Notes under the pieces: generated by a model
Database searches by the model: none
What the model saw: the letters and a program-made list of their open reading frames with translations, nothing else
What the model was told of the DNA's origin: nothing
In this document: positions 1-6,728 of the stretch, piece by piece
How the letters are laid out: every line of letters starts with the position of its first letter
How positions within the stretch are numbered: the stretch's first letter is position 1
Program-made: the position numbers and the translations under genes
Origin: Halococcus thailandensis JCM 13552
GTDB lineage: Archaea > Halobacteriota > Halobacteria > Halobacteriales > Halococcaceae
NCBI RefSeq assembly: GCF_000336715.1
Contig: NZ_AOMF01000166.1
Location: 68,779 to 104,473 of the forward strand
DNA: 35,695 bases
Reading direction: 5' to 3'

Positions 1-223
1 GTCAGAACGGAGTTCTGGCGGTGGATGAGCGAGTGAGTGAAACGAACGAGCGAATCGGTTGGGGAGGAGTGTGGGCTGTTGTGGTGCTGTGCGGAGTGGG
101 TGTCTCCGCGCGAGTGCAGCGAGCGCGGTTCGCCGCGAGCGAACGCAGTGAGCGAGCGGATGTCTTTAGTCCAGGTTTTTGCGACGAGAGGTTCGCCGGA
201 GGCGAACCCGAGTCGTAAAAAAA
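1..223. repeat. Modular intergenic repeat, copy 1 (left end cut by window)
   Basis: This stretch before the aMBF1 gene holds no convincing gene. It opens with a perfect 6-bp hairpin (3-17, loop gga), then CTGGCGG and GATGA-type words, runs of gagcgaacg/gagtgag motifs, a GGTGCTGTGCGG word near 81-95, a GCGCGGTTCGCCGC block near 123-136, and ends in a long imperfect stem at 176-223. The same modules occur in the same order at about 6485-6724, so the two stretches are diverged copies of one element. The open frames crossing it are rich in E-R-S repeats produced by the DNA motif and are not credible proteins. Confidence 0.6.
176..223. terminator. Bipartite stem flanked by T- and A-tracts, copy 1
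   Basis: An outer stem pairs TTTTTGCGAC (176-185) with GTCGTAAAAA (212-221), with one wobble. An inner stem pairs GGTTCGCC with GGCGAACC across a GGA loop. A purine-rich GAGA/CCGA internal loop lies between them. The T-tract and A-tract make it symmetric, so it could end transcription from either side. The matching element at 6681-6724 keeps the shape with changed bases. A terminator role is inferred; the pairing is seen directly. Confidence 0.5.
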
Positions 224-232
224 GTGGAGGCG

Positions 233-242
233 TAGCATTATA
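233..242 (+). promoter_or_regulatory. TATA-like box of the aMBF1 gene
   Basis: The AT-rich word CATTATA is centred about 29 nt upstream of the ATG at 267. This is the spacing expected for a leaderless haloarchaeal transcript. Confidence 0.5.
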
Positions 243-266
243 CCGTCCACGCGCGAAAGATCGGGT

Positions 267-779
267 ATGCCCAAATACTCCACCGGCGACTCGTCCGGGG
301 GTGGCGGGAGCTGCGAGCTCTGCGGGACCGCGAGCGACGATCTGACGACGGCGATGGTCTCCGGGGCCGAACTTGAACTCTGTCCCGACTGCGTCCCCCA
401 CGGCGAACAGGATCGACGATCGAGTCGCGATACGGGAGGTCGTGACGGCGGCTCCAGCGGCCGTGGCGACCGCCAGCGAGCGGCCAGCAACGTCGCGAAA
501 TTCGGGGATGCCACCACGGGTGATTCGAGCCATTGGGAGCGCGAGGGGACGAACTACGACCGCGACCAGCTGCCATATCTCGTCTCCGAATACGGCGATC
601 GAGCGCGGAGTGCGCGCGAGGAGGCAAACCTCGATATCGCGGCGCTGGCCGACGAGCTCGACGCCGATCCCAAAAGCCTCACCGCGATCGAGGAGGGGCG
701 TGCCGCCCGTGCCGGCGTCGGCGGTTCGCTCGTCGAAGCACTCGAAGAGCGACTCGACGTGACGCTCGTCGACGACTGA
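267..779 (+). CDS. Archaeal multiprotein bridging factor 1 (aMBF1)
   Basis: The 170-aa product has an N-terminal zinc ribbon (CELCG about residues 17-21 and CPDC about 39-42), a Ser/Gly/Arg-rich acidic linker, and a C-terminal XRE-type helix-turn-helix at about 100-165 containing ARSAREEANLDIAALADEL. This order is that of archaeal MBF1, a conserved protein related to the eukaryotic TBP-bridging coactivator and reported to associate with archaeal ribosomes or transcription. The ATG was chosen because a TATA-like element sits 29 nt upstream and the zinc ribbon starts soon after. Here the linker is long and glycine/serine rich. It stands alone, with a separate acyl-CoA dehydrogenase gene 55 nt downstream. 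The family call is firm; the precise cellular role of aMBF1 in haloarchaea is not settled. Confidence 0.9.
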   Translation: MPKYSTGDSSGGGGSCELCGTASDDLTTAMVSGAELELCPDCVPHGEQDRRSSRDTGGRDGGSSGRGDRQRAASNVAKFGDATTGDSSHWEREGTNYDRDQLPYLVSEYGDRARSAREEANLDIAALADELDADPKSLTAIEEGRAARAGVGGSLVEALEERLDVTLVDD

Positions 780-802
780 GTGAAGCAGTCTCCGGAACGG
801 GT

Positions 803-812
803 GATTTTTGCG
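803..812 (+). promoter_or_regulatory. TATA-like box of acyl-CoA dehydrogenase 1
   Basis: GATTTTTGCG is centred about 28 nt before the ATG at 835, which fits a leaderless start and supports independent transcription from the aMBF1 gene. Confidence 0.55.
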
Positions 813-834
813 CGCCCGGAGCTAGTGGCGTGGT

Positions 835-1962
835 ATGGACCTCACTGCCGAACAGCGCGCCATCCGCGACACCGTCCGGGAGTTCGCTCGCGAGGAGATC
901 AGGCCCGGGGCCGAAGAGGCCGATCGCGAGGAGCGCTTCCCCGAGGACGTCTGGGATGGGCTCGCCGACCTCGACATGACGGGGTTGACGACGCCCGAAG
1001 CTTATGGGGGATTCGATGCCGATTCGCTCACCTATAGTTTGGTGAACGAGGAGCTTGCCGGCGGGATGTTGGCGGTGGCGACGGCGCTCTCTGTTCACTG
1101 TCTCGCCACCTCCTGTATCGCCGAGTTCGGCGACGAGCGCCACCGCGAGCGCTGGCTGCCCGAGATGGTCGACGGTCGCCCCGTGGGTGCGTTCGCCCTC
1201 TCGGAACCTCACGCCGGCTCGAACCCCGCCGCGATGAGCACCGAGGCACGGCGTGAGGGGGACGAATACGTCATCAACGGCGACAAGCAGTGGATCACGA
1301 ACGGCGAGCGCTCCGGGGTGATCATCCTCTTCGCGAAGACCGATCGCGAGGACGACCGAAGCATCACGCAGTTCCTCGTGCCGAAGGACACCGAGGGTCT
1401 GGAGGTCGGTCCCACAGAGGACAAACTCGGCCTGCGCGCGAGCGACACGACGAGCCTGACGTTCGACGACGCGCGGATTCCGGTCGAGAATCGACTGACG
1501 GAGGAGGGACGAGGGCTGTCGGCGGCGTTGTCGATCCTCACCGGGGGACGCATCGCCATTGCATCGCAGGCGGTGGGGCTCGCCCAGCACGCCCTCGACG
1601 AATCGCTCGCCTACGCCCAGGACCGCGAGCAGTTCGGCGACGCCATCGGTGAGATCCAGACGATCCGGCACAAGCTCGCCGAGATGCGGACGAAGACCCA
1701 GGCCGGTCGGCTGTTGACGCGGGATGCGGCTCGGCGTGCCGATCGTGGCGAGGAACATCGCGAGGCCGCGAGCATGGCGAAATACGTCGCCAGCGAGAAC
1801 GCCGTCGACGTGGCCAACGAGGCGGTCCAGATCCACGGCGGCTACGGCTACACCACCGAAGGCGGCGTCGAGCGCCTCTATCGCGACGCGAAGATCACTA
1901 CCATCTACGAGGGGACGAGCAACATCCAGAAGAACGTCATCGCCCGCGAACTGCTCGACTGA
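835..1962 (+). CDS. Acyl-CoA dehydrogenase
   Basis: The 375-aa product is a full-length FAD-dependent acyl-CoA dehydrogenase, which oxidises an acyl-CoA to the 2,3-enoyl-CoA and passes electrons to an electron-transfer flavoprotein. The N-terminal helical domain (MDLTAEQRAIRDTVREFARE), the central beta domain with GAFALSEPHAGSNP and KQWITNG, and the C-terminal helical domain with QIHGGYGYTTEGGVERLYRD are all present. The glutamate of IYEGTSNIQ (E359) is at the catalytic-base position used by short/medium-chain enzymes. The substrate cannot be fixed from sequence; butyryl-CoA and branched short-chain CoAs are the usual choices for this subtype. A second, more divergent paralogue lies at 31070-32293. 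A phosphatase gene follows after 37 nt and may be read on the same transcript, as no clear TATA box precedes it. Confidence 0.93.
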   Translation: MDLTAEQRAIRDTVREFAREEIRPGAEEADREERFPEDVWDGLADLDMTGLTTPEAYGGFDADSLTYSLVNEELAGGMLAVATALSVHCLATSCIAEFGDERHRERWLPEMVDGRPVGAFALSEPHAGSNPAAMSTEARREGDEYVINGDKQWITNGERSGVIILFAKTDREDDRSITQFLVPKDTEGLEVGPTEDKLGLRASDTTSLTFDDARIPVENRLTEEGRGLSAALSILTGGRIAIASQAVGLAQHALDESLAYAQDREQFGDAIGEIQTIRHKLAEMRTKTQAGRLLTRDAARRADRGEEHREAASMAKYVASENAVDVANEAVQIHGGYGYTTEGGVERLYRDAKITTIYEGTSNIQKNVIARELLD

Positions 1963-1999
1963 TCGAAGCCGACTTCCCCCGTCCTGTTCTTGTCCCGGT

Positions 2000-2551
2000 A
2001 TGACCGTTATCGTCCCCGACGACGTCGACGCCGTCGTCTACGATCTCGACGGCACGCTCGTGCGCCTCACCGTCGATTGGCGGGCCGTCGAGAGCAAGAT
2101 CGCAGCGATACTCCGCGATGCGGACGTCGATCCATCGGGTCTCGACGCCTGGACGATGCTCGACGCCGCCGAGGACGCGGGCGTCGGGAACGATGTCGAA
2201 TCGCTCATCGCCGCGGCCGAACGCGACGGCGCACGCGACGCGCGCCGACTCCCGTTCGCCGACGAGATCGAGACCGAACTCCCGATCGGGGTCTGTTCGC
2301 TCAACTGCGAGGAATCCTGTCACATCGCGCTCGAAAAACACGACCTCGCCGAGCGGATGGAGAGCGTCGTCGGTCGCGACTCGGTTCCCGAGCGCAAGCC
2401 CGCGCCCGAACCGCTGCTGGCTGCCGCCGAGGAGCTCGGTGCGGCCCCCGAGCGGACGCTGTTCGTGGGTGATTCGGCGGGTGACGAGGAGGCAGCCGAA
2501 CGAGCCGGTACGCAGTTTGCGTACGTTGGCGACGGGCCGACGAGCTACTGA
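2000..2551 (+). CDS. HAD-superfamily hydrolase (phosphoglycolate phosphatase-like)
   Basis: The 183-aa product has haloacid-dehalogenase motif I DLDGTL with nucleophile D15 and acid/base D17, a helical cap, motif II near GVCSLN, motif III lysine in ERKPAPEP, and motif IV GDSAGDEEAA. Such proteins are Mg-dependent phosphatases of small metabolites; the exact substrate is unknown. The frame stays open upstream to 1724, but the ATG at 2000 places motif I at the usual distance from the N terminus and lies after the stop of the preceding gene. Its 3' end overlaps the convergent small membrane protein gene by 7 nt. The cap is short, so phosphoglycolate or similar small phosphates are possible substrates, but this is inference. 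Confidence 0.85.
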   Translation: MTVIVPDDVDAVVYDLDGTLVRLTVDWRAVESKIAAILRDADVDPSGLDAWTMLDAAEDAGVGNDVESLIAAAERDGARDARRLPFADEIETELPIGVCSLNCEESCHIALEKHDLAERMESVVGRDSVPERKPAPEPLLAAAEELGAAPERTLFVGDSAGDEEAAERAGTQFAYVGDGPTSY

Positions 2552-2781
2552 TCGTTCGTCCGTCGCGCGTAGCCGTAGACGCCGAGCGCGACGACGATCC
2601 AGACGACCGCGCCGACCCGGACGGCGAAGGAGACACGCGCGTTCCAGGAGTCGAGCGGGGTGCCCGCCGAGAGCAGTGCGACGATCGGCGCGCCGACGAC
2701 GATCGTGAGGACGAACGTGACCTGCATCACCCAGCCGTAGTCGACGCCCTCGGGATCGCTCGTCTCGACGGGTTCGGGCAC
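2545..2781 (-). CDS. Two-TM haloarchaeal membrane protein (GTG start)
   Basis: The 78-aa product begins VPEPVETSDPEGVDYGWVM and has two hydrophobic segments, about residues 18-42 and 53-72, ending in a short charged tail (YARRTNDQ). I recognise the general type, a conserved small haloarchaeal membrane protein of unknown function, but not a role. The open frame extends to 2847. I prefer the GTG at 2781 because a clear TATA box (GTTTATC, minus strand, 2804-2810) is centred 26 nt upstream, and because the longer version adds an unrelated Arg-rich leader. It converges with, and overlaps by 7 nt, the HAD phosphatase gene. Confidence 0.7.
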   Translation of the reverse strand: MPEPVETSDPEGVDYGWVMQVTFVLTIVVGAPIVALLSAGTPLDSWNARVSFAVRVGAVVWIVVALGVYGYARRTNDQ

Positions 2782-2803
2782 GGTGAGAGTTCTCGCGTAC
2801 GGC

Positions 2804-2811
2804 GATAAACC
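2804..2811 (-). promoter_or_regulatory. TATA box deciding a GTG start
   Basis: On the minus strand GTTTATC is centred 26 nt from the GTG at 2781. This is the leaderless spacing and argues against the longer upstream frame. Confidence 0.65.
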
Positions 2812-2892
2812 TTTCTCGCTGGATCGTAGCCGCCGGCGTGGTGACACGCGCGATCGCCGGTCGTCGGTCGTCGGAATCGGGCTGGTCGTCCG

Positions 2893-3927
2893 CTATCGCG
2901 GCGTGAGATCGACCGCGTCGGCGAGCAGTTCGTGTGTTTCCAGCATCATCTCGTGATCGCCCATCTGGTTCTGGACCACGACCTCGTCGACGCCGACCTG
3001 GTCGGTGATCGTCTCCAGCAGCTCGCGGATCGTCGATGGGCTCCCCGAAATCTGGCGGGGCCACTGGCCCGGTTCGAGCGGGGTCGGCGTCGGGTCGGGG
3101 ACGTAGCCGAGCTCCTCGATCGCCTCGTCGACCGACCGGATCGGATCCTCGTTGATCGTGCCGCGCCGGATCCGTTGCCGGGACGCCTCGACGGTCGCAC
3201 GCCGCCGGGCCGCCTCCTCGTCCGTCTCGGCACAGGTGACGTTGACCGCGATCGCCCCCTTCGAGTGCTCCGGCCCGGCCCCGTACGACGAGGGCTGGAA
3301 CCGGTCGTGATAGGTCTCGAACGCCTCGACGGCGGGGCCGGGTCTGAGAAACGCCGCGAAACAGTAGGGGAGCCCCAGTTCGCCCGCGATGGCGGCGCTC
3401 GACGGGCTCGCCCCGAGCACCCAGACCTCCGGAACGCTGTCGCGCGAGCGGGCGAGACTCAGATCGTCGAACGGGTGCTCGTCGTCGAACCCGTCGTAGA
3501 GGTGGGACGCGACCTCGTCGATCTTCTCGGCGTGGTCGTCGCTCCGGTGTTGTTCGCTCCGATCTTCCTGCAACGCGAGGTTACTGACTGGATCGCCTGT
3601 CGCGCGCCCGAGTCCCACGTCGATGCGGTCGGGCGCGAGCGCGTCGAGCACACTGAACGACTCGGCCACCTTGTACGGGCTGTAGTGGTTGAGCAGCACA
3701 GTACCGGACCCCACTCGAATGTCGTCGGTTTTCGCGGCGATGTGTGGGATGAGCACCTCCGGTGTGGTGCTGGCGAGCCGCTCGGGGAAGTCGTGGTGTT
3801 CGGCGACCCAGTAGCGTGAGTAGCCGAGCTCTTCGGCGTGCTGGGCGCGTTCGACGGCGTTCTCGAACGCTTCGGTCGCCGTGCCGTTCTCCGGAATCGG
3901 TACGAGATCGACGATCGAGAGATCCAT
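2893..3927 (-). CDS. LLM-class flavin-dependent oxidoreductase (bacterial luciferase-like)
   Basis: The 344-aa product matches the luciferase-like monooxygenase fold from its first strand (MDLSIVDLVPIPENG) through YWVAEHHDFPERLASTTPEVLI, the IRVGSGTVLLNHYSPYKVAE strand-loop, LGRATGDP and VWVLGASPSSAAIAGELGLPYCFAAF. These enzymes bind FMN (or F420 in some archaeal relatives) and oxidise small organic substrates with oxygen. The substrate is unknown. It resembles the MsnO8/YhbW-type LLM subgroup by the LDALAPDRIDVGLGRATGDP stretch. It is full length. Its promoter is unclear; no strong TATA is seen. The neighbour upstream on the plus strand side is the psmBA pair in the same orientation, 80 nt away. 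Confidence 0.87.
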   Translation of the reverse strand: MDLSIVDLVPIPENGTATEAFENAVERAQHAEELGYSRYWVAEHHDFPERLASTTPEVLIPHIAAKTDDIRVGSGTVLLNHYSPYKVAESFSVLDALAPDRIDVGLGRATGDPVSNLALQEDRSEQHRSDDHAEKIDEVASHLYDGFDDEHPFDDLSLARSRDSVPEVWVLGASPSSAAIAGELGLPYCFAAFLRPGPAVEAFETYHDRFQPSSYGAGPEHSKGAIAVNVTCAETDEEAARRRATVEASRQRIRRGTINEDPIRSVDEAIEELGYVPDPTPTPLEPGQWPRQISGSPSTIRELLETITDQVGVDEVVVQNQMGDHEMMLETHELLADAVDLTPR

Positions 3928-4007
3928 CCGTCGTGGTCATTCCTGTACCAACAGTCGATTGCTTCGAGCGCTGCGACGAGATTCGCTACCGCTGGACGTC
4001 GAGTCGG

Positions 4008-4706
4008 TCACAGGGCGTTCTCGACGCGATCGTAGCTGTCGATATCGACGCCCTCGTCGGTGATCGTCGCGAGTGAGAGACCGTTGCCGCTGGCGGTGTC
4101 ACGCTCGGTCGCGCTCTGGACGGCTCGGGCTGCGGTGGTCTCGGCATCGTCGACGCTCGCTTCCTCGTCGTACTCCCCTTCGAGGACGCCGAGCGCGAAC
4201 GGCGAGCCCGACCCGCTCGCGGCGTACGTCTCCTCCATCACGCTCCCGCCGGGGCCGATGCTGTAGATGTGGGCGCCCTCGTCGTCGACGCCGCCGAGCA
4301 CCGGCTGGACGATCTGGAAGTTCCCGCTTCGCAGGAGGTTCGCGGTGAGGTTCGCGAGTGCGTTCAGGCTCATCGCCGTGTCGCGGCGGGTCTCGTAGAG
4401 CCGGACCTCCGCACGCAGCGACTCCACCAGCGACTGGGCCGCGCTCACGCTGCCGGAGATGGTGAGGGCGGCCGACGAGTGAACCTGGAGGATCTTTCGC
4501 GCGTTCTTGCTCGCGACCATGTTGCCGGCGCTCGCGCGCATATCCGCGGCGAGCACGACGCCCTCCGCGGCCGTGAGACCGACGGTCGTCGTTCCCGTCT
4601 TCACTTCCGTTGTTCCGTCTTCGCCTCCCGATGCGCCACCGAGCTCGGGCGTGGTGGCGCGCGCTTCGCTGTCGAGCCCACCCATCCGATGACGGTCCTC
4701 ACTCAT
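4008..4706 (-). CDS. psmB: Proteasome subunit beta
   Basis: The 232-aa product is the catalytic subunit of the archaeal 20S proteasome. A propeptide of about 38 residues ends at TG followed by TTTVGLTAAEGVVLAADMR. Cleavage would expose T39 as the catalytic Thr1. Counting from it, position 17 is Asp (D55) and position 33 is Lys (K71), so the active-site set is intact. The C-terminal GPGGSVMEETYAASGSGSPFALGVLE region matches the family. The open frame extends to 4937 through psmA sequence, but the ATG at 4706 overlaps the psmA stop region by 8 nt and gives a normal-length propeptide. The ATG at 4685, seven codons in, is a less likely alternative. It is second in a psmA-psmB pair, and the overlap suggests coupled translation. 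Confidence 0.95.
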   Translation of the reverse strand: MSEDRHRMGGLDSEARATTPELGGASGGEDGTTEVKTGTTTVGLTAAEGVVLAADMRASAGNMVASKNARKILQVHSSAALTISGSVSAAQSLVESLRAEVRLYETRRDTAMSLNALANLTANLLRSGNFQIVQPVLGGVDDEGAHIYSIGPGGSVMEETYAASGSGSPFALGVLEGEYDEEASVDDAETTAARAVQSATERDTASGNGLSLATITDEGVDIDSYDRVENAL

Positions 4707-5436
4707 CGTCGGCCTCGAACTCGATCTCGTCGAGGTGTGCTTCGATCTCGTCGTGGTCGAGCGTCCGGTACTGTTCGGTTTCGGTGTCGATCGTCGATAT
4801 CGCCACCTCGCTCGGTTCGAACGCGTCCCCCACGGACGCGAGCGCTTGGAGCGCGATCTGGATGCCGCCGTCGAGGTCCGCGTCCGGCCGGTAGTTCGTT
4901 TCGAGGTCGTCGAGGATCGCGTCGCGGTCGGCACCAACGGCGCTCGCCGACCAGCCGGTCGCGGTGCCGGACGGATCGGTCTCGAACAGTCGCGGTTCGC
5001 CGTCCTCGATGCCGGCGACGAGCAGCGCGACGCCGAACGGTCGCGCGCCGCCGGTCTGAGTGTACTCCTGAATGTGGTCGGTGAGCGCCCCGGCGAGCGT
5101 TTCGACGCCGATTGGCTCGCCGTAGCGCAGTCGCTCGACCTGTGCCTGCTCGCGGGCGAAGTCGACCAACTGTCGCGCGTCGGCGACGTGGCCGGCCGAG
5201 CCGACGGCGATGTGGTCGTCGACCTTGTGCAGTTTCTCGATGCTCGATCCCTCCATCAGTGGCGACCGGACCTGTTGTTCGGCGACGAGAACGACGCCCT
5301 CCTCGGTCCGGACGCCGAGACTCGTGCTTCCGCGCTCGACCGCCTCGCGGGCGTACTCCACCTGGTAGAGTCGGCCATCGGGCGAGAAGATCGTGGTACC
5401 GCGATCGTAGGCTTGCTGCTGGTTTTGTCCTTGCAT
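4699..5436 (-). CDS. psmA: Proteasome subunit alpha
   Basis: The 245-aa product has the signature alpha N terminus AYDRGTTIFSPDGRLYQVEYAREAV, which forms the gate and outer ring of the 20S proteasome. K68 in SSIEKLHK aligns with the pocket lysine (K66 of Thermoplasma alpha) that receives the C-terminal tail of the PAN ATPase. SAGHVADARQLVDFAR and YTQTGGARPFGVALLVAGI are also typical. It has no catalytic threonine, as expected. The tail is acidic (EIEFEADDE). The gene is first in a two-gene operon and overlaps psmB by 8 nt. An AT-rich core TATATAT inside GC arms lies 44-58 nt upstream, so the transcript may carry a leader of roughly 25 nt. Confidence 0.95.
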   Translation of the reverse strand: MQGQNQQQAYDRGTTIFSPDGRLYQVEYAREAVERGSTSLGVRTEEGVVLVAEQQVRSPLMEGSSIEKLHKVDDHIAVGSAGHVADARQLVDFAREQAQVERLRYGEPIGVETLAGALTDHIQEYTQTGGARPFGVALLVAGIEDGEPRLFETDPSGTATGWSASAVGADRDAILDDLETNYRPDADLDGGIQIALQALASVGDAFEPSEVAISTIDTETEQYRTLDHDEIEAHLDEIEFEADDE

Positions 5437-5479
5437 AGCGTGAGACGTCTCCGTTGGAATTCACCCAAAGTTAGGGCTT

Positions 5480-5494
5480 CCCCTATATATGGGG
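5480..5494 (-). promoter_or_regulatory. psmA promoter, TATA core in C4/G4 arms
   Basis: CCCC-TATATAT-GGGG is nearly self-complementary. It is centred about 51 nt from the psmA ATG, which puts the expected start of transcription near 5460 with a short leader, unlike most genes in the window. The symmetric GC arms could be a regulator site or chance. Confidence 0.5.
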
Positions 5495-5560
5495 TTTGGT
5501 TTTATTCTGTGGCTGATGGCGCGATCTCACGCTGCGTGATCGTCGTACGGAGTCGGAGCC

Positions 5561-5568
5561 GTTTACTC
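5561..5568 (+). promoter_or_regulatory. TATA-like box of panB
   Basis: GTTTACTC is centred 27 nt upstream of the panB ATG at 5591, the leaderless spacing. Confidence 0.55.
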
Positions 5569-5590
5569 CCGTCGCGTGTGAGGGTCGCCC

Positions 5591-6400
5591 ATGCCAACCA
5601 CGGTCGGTGAGTTCCGTGCCGACGGCGAGACGCCGCTGACGATGTTGACCGCCTACGACGCGCCGACGGCGGCGGCCTGCGAGCGGGCGGGGATCGACGC
5701 GATCCTCGTCGGCGACAGCATGGGCAACGCGGCGCTGGGTTACGATTCGACGCTTCCGGTGACGGTCGACGAGGTCGCCAGCCGGACCGGCGCGGTCGCG
5801 CGCGCGACCGACGAGACGCTCGTGATCGCCGATATGCCCTTTCTCAGTTTCGGCGTCGACGAGGCCGAGAGCCTCCACAACGCTGGGCGCATGCTGAAAG
5901 AAGCGGGCGCACACGCCGTCAAACTCGAAAGCGGATCGCACACTGTCGATCTCACCGAGCGCCTCGCCGAACTCGGAATTCCGGTGATGGCTCATCTCGG
6001 ACTCACACCGCAGAAAGTCAATCAACTGGGCTACGCGCGACAGGGGACCAGCCGGGAGGCCGCCAGCGAGATCGTCGACCTTGCCGTCGCCCACGAGGAC
6101 GCGGGCGCGTTCGCGCTCGTGCTCGAACACGTACCGGCGAACCTCGCCGCCCGGATCACCGACGAGCTCTCGATCTCCACCATCGGGATCGGCGCCGGGA
6201 AAAACTGCGATGGCCAGGTGCTCGTCGCAAACGACGTGCTCGGCCTCGGCGAGCGCATCCCGCCGTTTGCCGAATCGTTCGGCGATCTCCGCGGCGAGAT
6301 GGAGACCGCGATCGCGGACTACGTCGATGCCGTCGAGGACGAGGAATTCCCGGCCGACGAGCACAGCCACGTCGAATCGGATCTCGACGATCTCTACTGA
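5591..6400 (+). CDS. panB: 3-methyl-2-oxobutanoate hydroxymethyltransferase
   Basis: The 269-aa product transfers a hydroxymethyl group from methylene-tetrahydrofolate (or the archaeal pterin) to 2-ketoisovalerate, giving ketopantoate for coenzyme A synthesis. The TIM-barrel landmarks are all present: MLTAYDAPTA, LVGDSMGN (metal ligand D42), IADMPF (D81), VKLESG (K111, E113), MAHLGLTPQ, ALVLEHVP with the catalytic glutamate, and STIGIGAGKNCDGQVLV. Length and order are normal. Archaeal PanB uses a pathway that continues through ketopantoate reductase, pantoate kinase and phosphopantothenate synthetase; none of those is in this window. The gene is transcribed divergently from psmA, with its own TATA box. 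The acidic tail (ESDLDDLY) is a halophile feature. Confidence 0.95.
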   Translation: MPTTVGEFRADGETPLTMLTAYDAPTAAACERAGIDAILVGDSMGNAALGYDSTLPVTVDEVASRTGAVARATDETLVIADMPFLSFGVDEAESLHNAGRMLKEAGAHAVKLESGSHTVDLTERLAELGIPVMAHLGLTPQKVNQLGYARQGTSREAASEIVDLAVAHEDAGAFALVLEHVPANLAARITDELSISTIGIGAGKNCDGQVLVANDVLGLGERIPPFAESFGDLRGEMETAIADYVDAVEDEEFPADEHSHVESDLDDLY

Positions 6401-6484
6401 GGCGGTTGGCGGTGCGGTCGCGGCGCGGCCGTGCGGCCGCTGGGTGGCAGCGGTGCGGTTGCGGTGGCGGCGCGGTCCTGGCGT

Positions 6485-6507
6485 CTGCGGTCGCAAAGCG
6501 ACCGCAG
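6485..6507. repeat. Perfect 10-bp hairpin, AAA loop
   Basis: CTGCGGTCGC and GCGACCGCAG are exact reverse complements around AAA. It is the first hairpin of the copy 2 repeat and lies after the panB stop, where it could contribute to transcript 3'-end stability. Confidence 0.6.
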
Positions 6508-6510
6508 GCT

Positions 6511-6530
6511 CAGGAGAGTTTACTCTCCTG
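6511..6530. repeat. Perfect 9-bp hairpin, TT loop
   Basis: CAGGAGAGT pairs exactly with ACTCTCCTG. It occupies the position of the hairpin at 3-17 in copy 1, and in both copies the right arm runs into the same GGCGG word although the stem bases differ. Confidence 0.6.
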
Positions 6531-6680
6531 GCGGATGAAGGGCGAGCGCGACCGAAGGGAGCGCGAGGGCTTCTGCGGTGCTGTGCTGGTGCGGGAAGCG
6601 GAGAACGATAGCGTCCGCGCGAACGAAGTGAGCGCGGTTCGCCGCTCGCGTGGTTTGCGAGCGGTCTTTTTTGGTGGAGA

Positions 6681-6724
6681 TTTTTTGGCCGAGAGGTCCG
6701 CGAAGCGGACCCGAGGTCAAAAAA
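6681..6724. terminator. Bipartite stem with T6/A6 ends, likely bidirectional terminator
   Basis: The outer stem pairs TTTTTTGGCC with GGTCAAAAAA (one wobble) and the inner stem pairs GGTCCGC with GCGGACC over a GAA loop. The GAGA/CCGA internal loop is the same as at 176-223. It begins 5 nt past the stop of the minus-strand CysD-like gene and follows the plus-strand panB transcript, so T-tracts face both converging genes. A termination role is inferred from position and T-tracts. Confidence 0.6.
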
Positions 6725-6728
6725 GGTC

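Larger units (their letters stand above)
6401..6728. repeat. Modular intergenic repeat, copy 2, between convergent genes
   Basis: This 328-nt gap between the convergent panB and CysD-like genes carries no credible gene. The first part (6401-6484) is low-complexity GCGG/CGCG sequence. Then come a 10-bp hairpin with AAA loop (6485-6507), a 9-bp hairpin with TT loop (6511-6530), CTGGCGGATGA, gagcgcg/gaaggg motifs, GGTGCTGTGCTGGTGCGG, GAACGAAGTGAGCGCGGTTCGCCGC, and the bipartite stem at 6681-6724. From 6511 onward the module order matches 1-223. Frames across it are low-complexity translations of the repeat and are rejected. Confidence 0.65.

Noticed and set aside
21-345. Open frames rich in E-R-S-N and A-R motifs at the left end
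   Set aside because: They are translations of the gagcgaacg/gagtgag repeat, have no promoter or family resemblance, and the same kind of frame appears across the second repeat copy.
679-1836. 385-aa minus-strand frame opposite the acyl-CoA dehydrogenase
   Set aside because: Antisense frame created by high GC3 codons; the plus strand encodes a complete enzyme.
2545-2847. 100-aa version of the two-TM protein
   Set aside because: The extra N-terminal part would lie upstream of the TATA box and transcription start; the GTG at 2781 is favoured.
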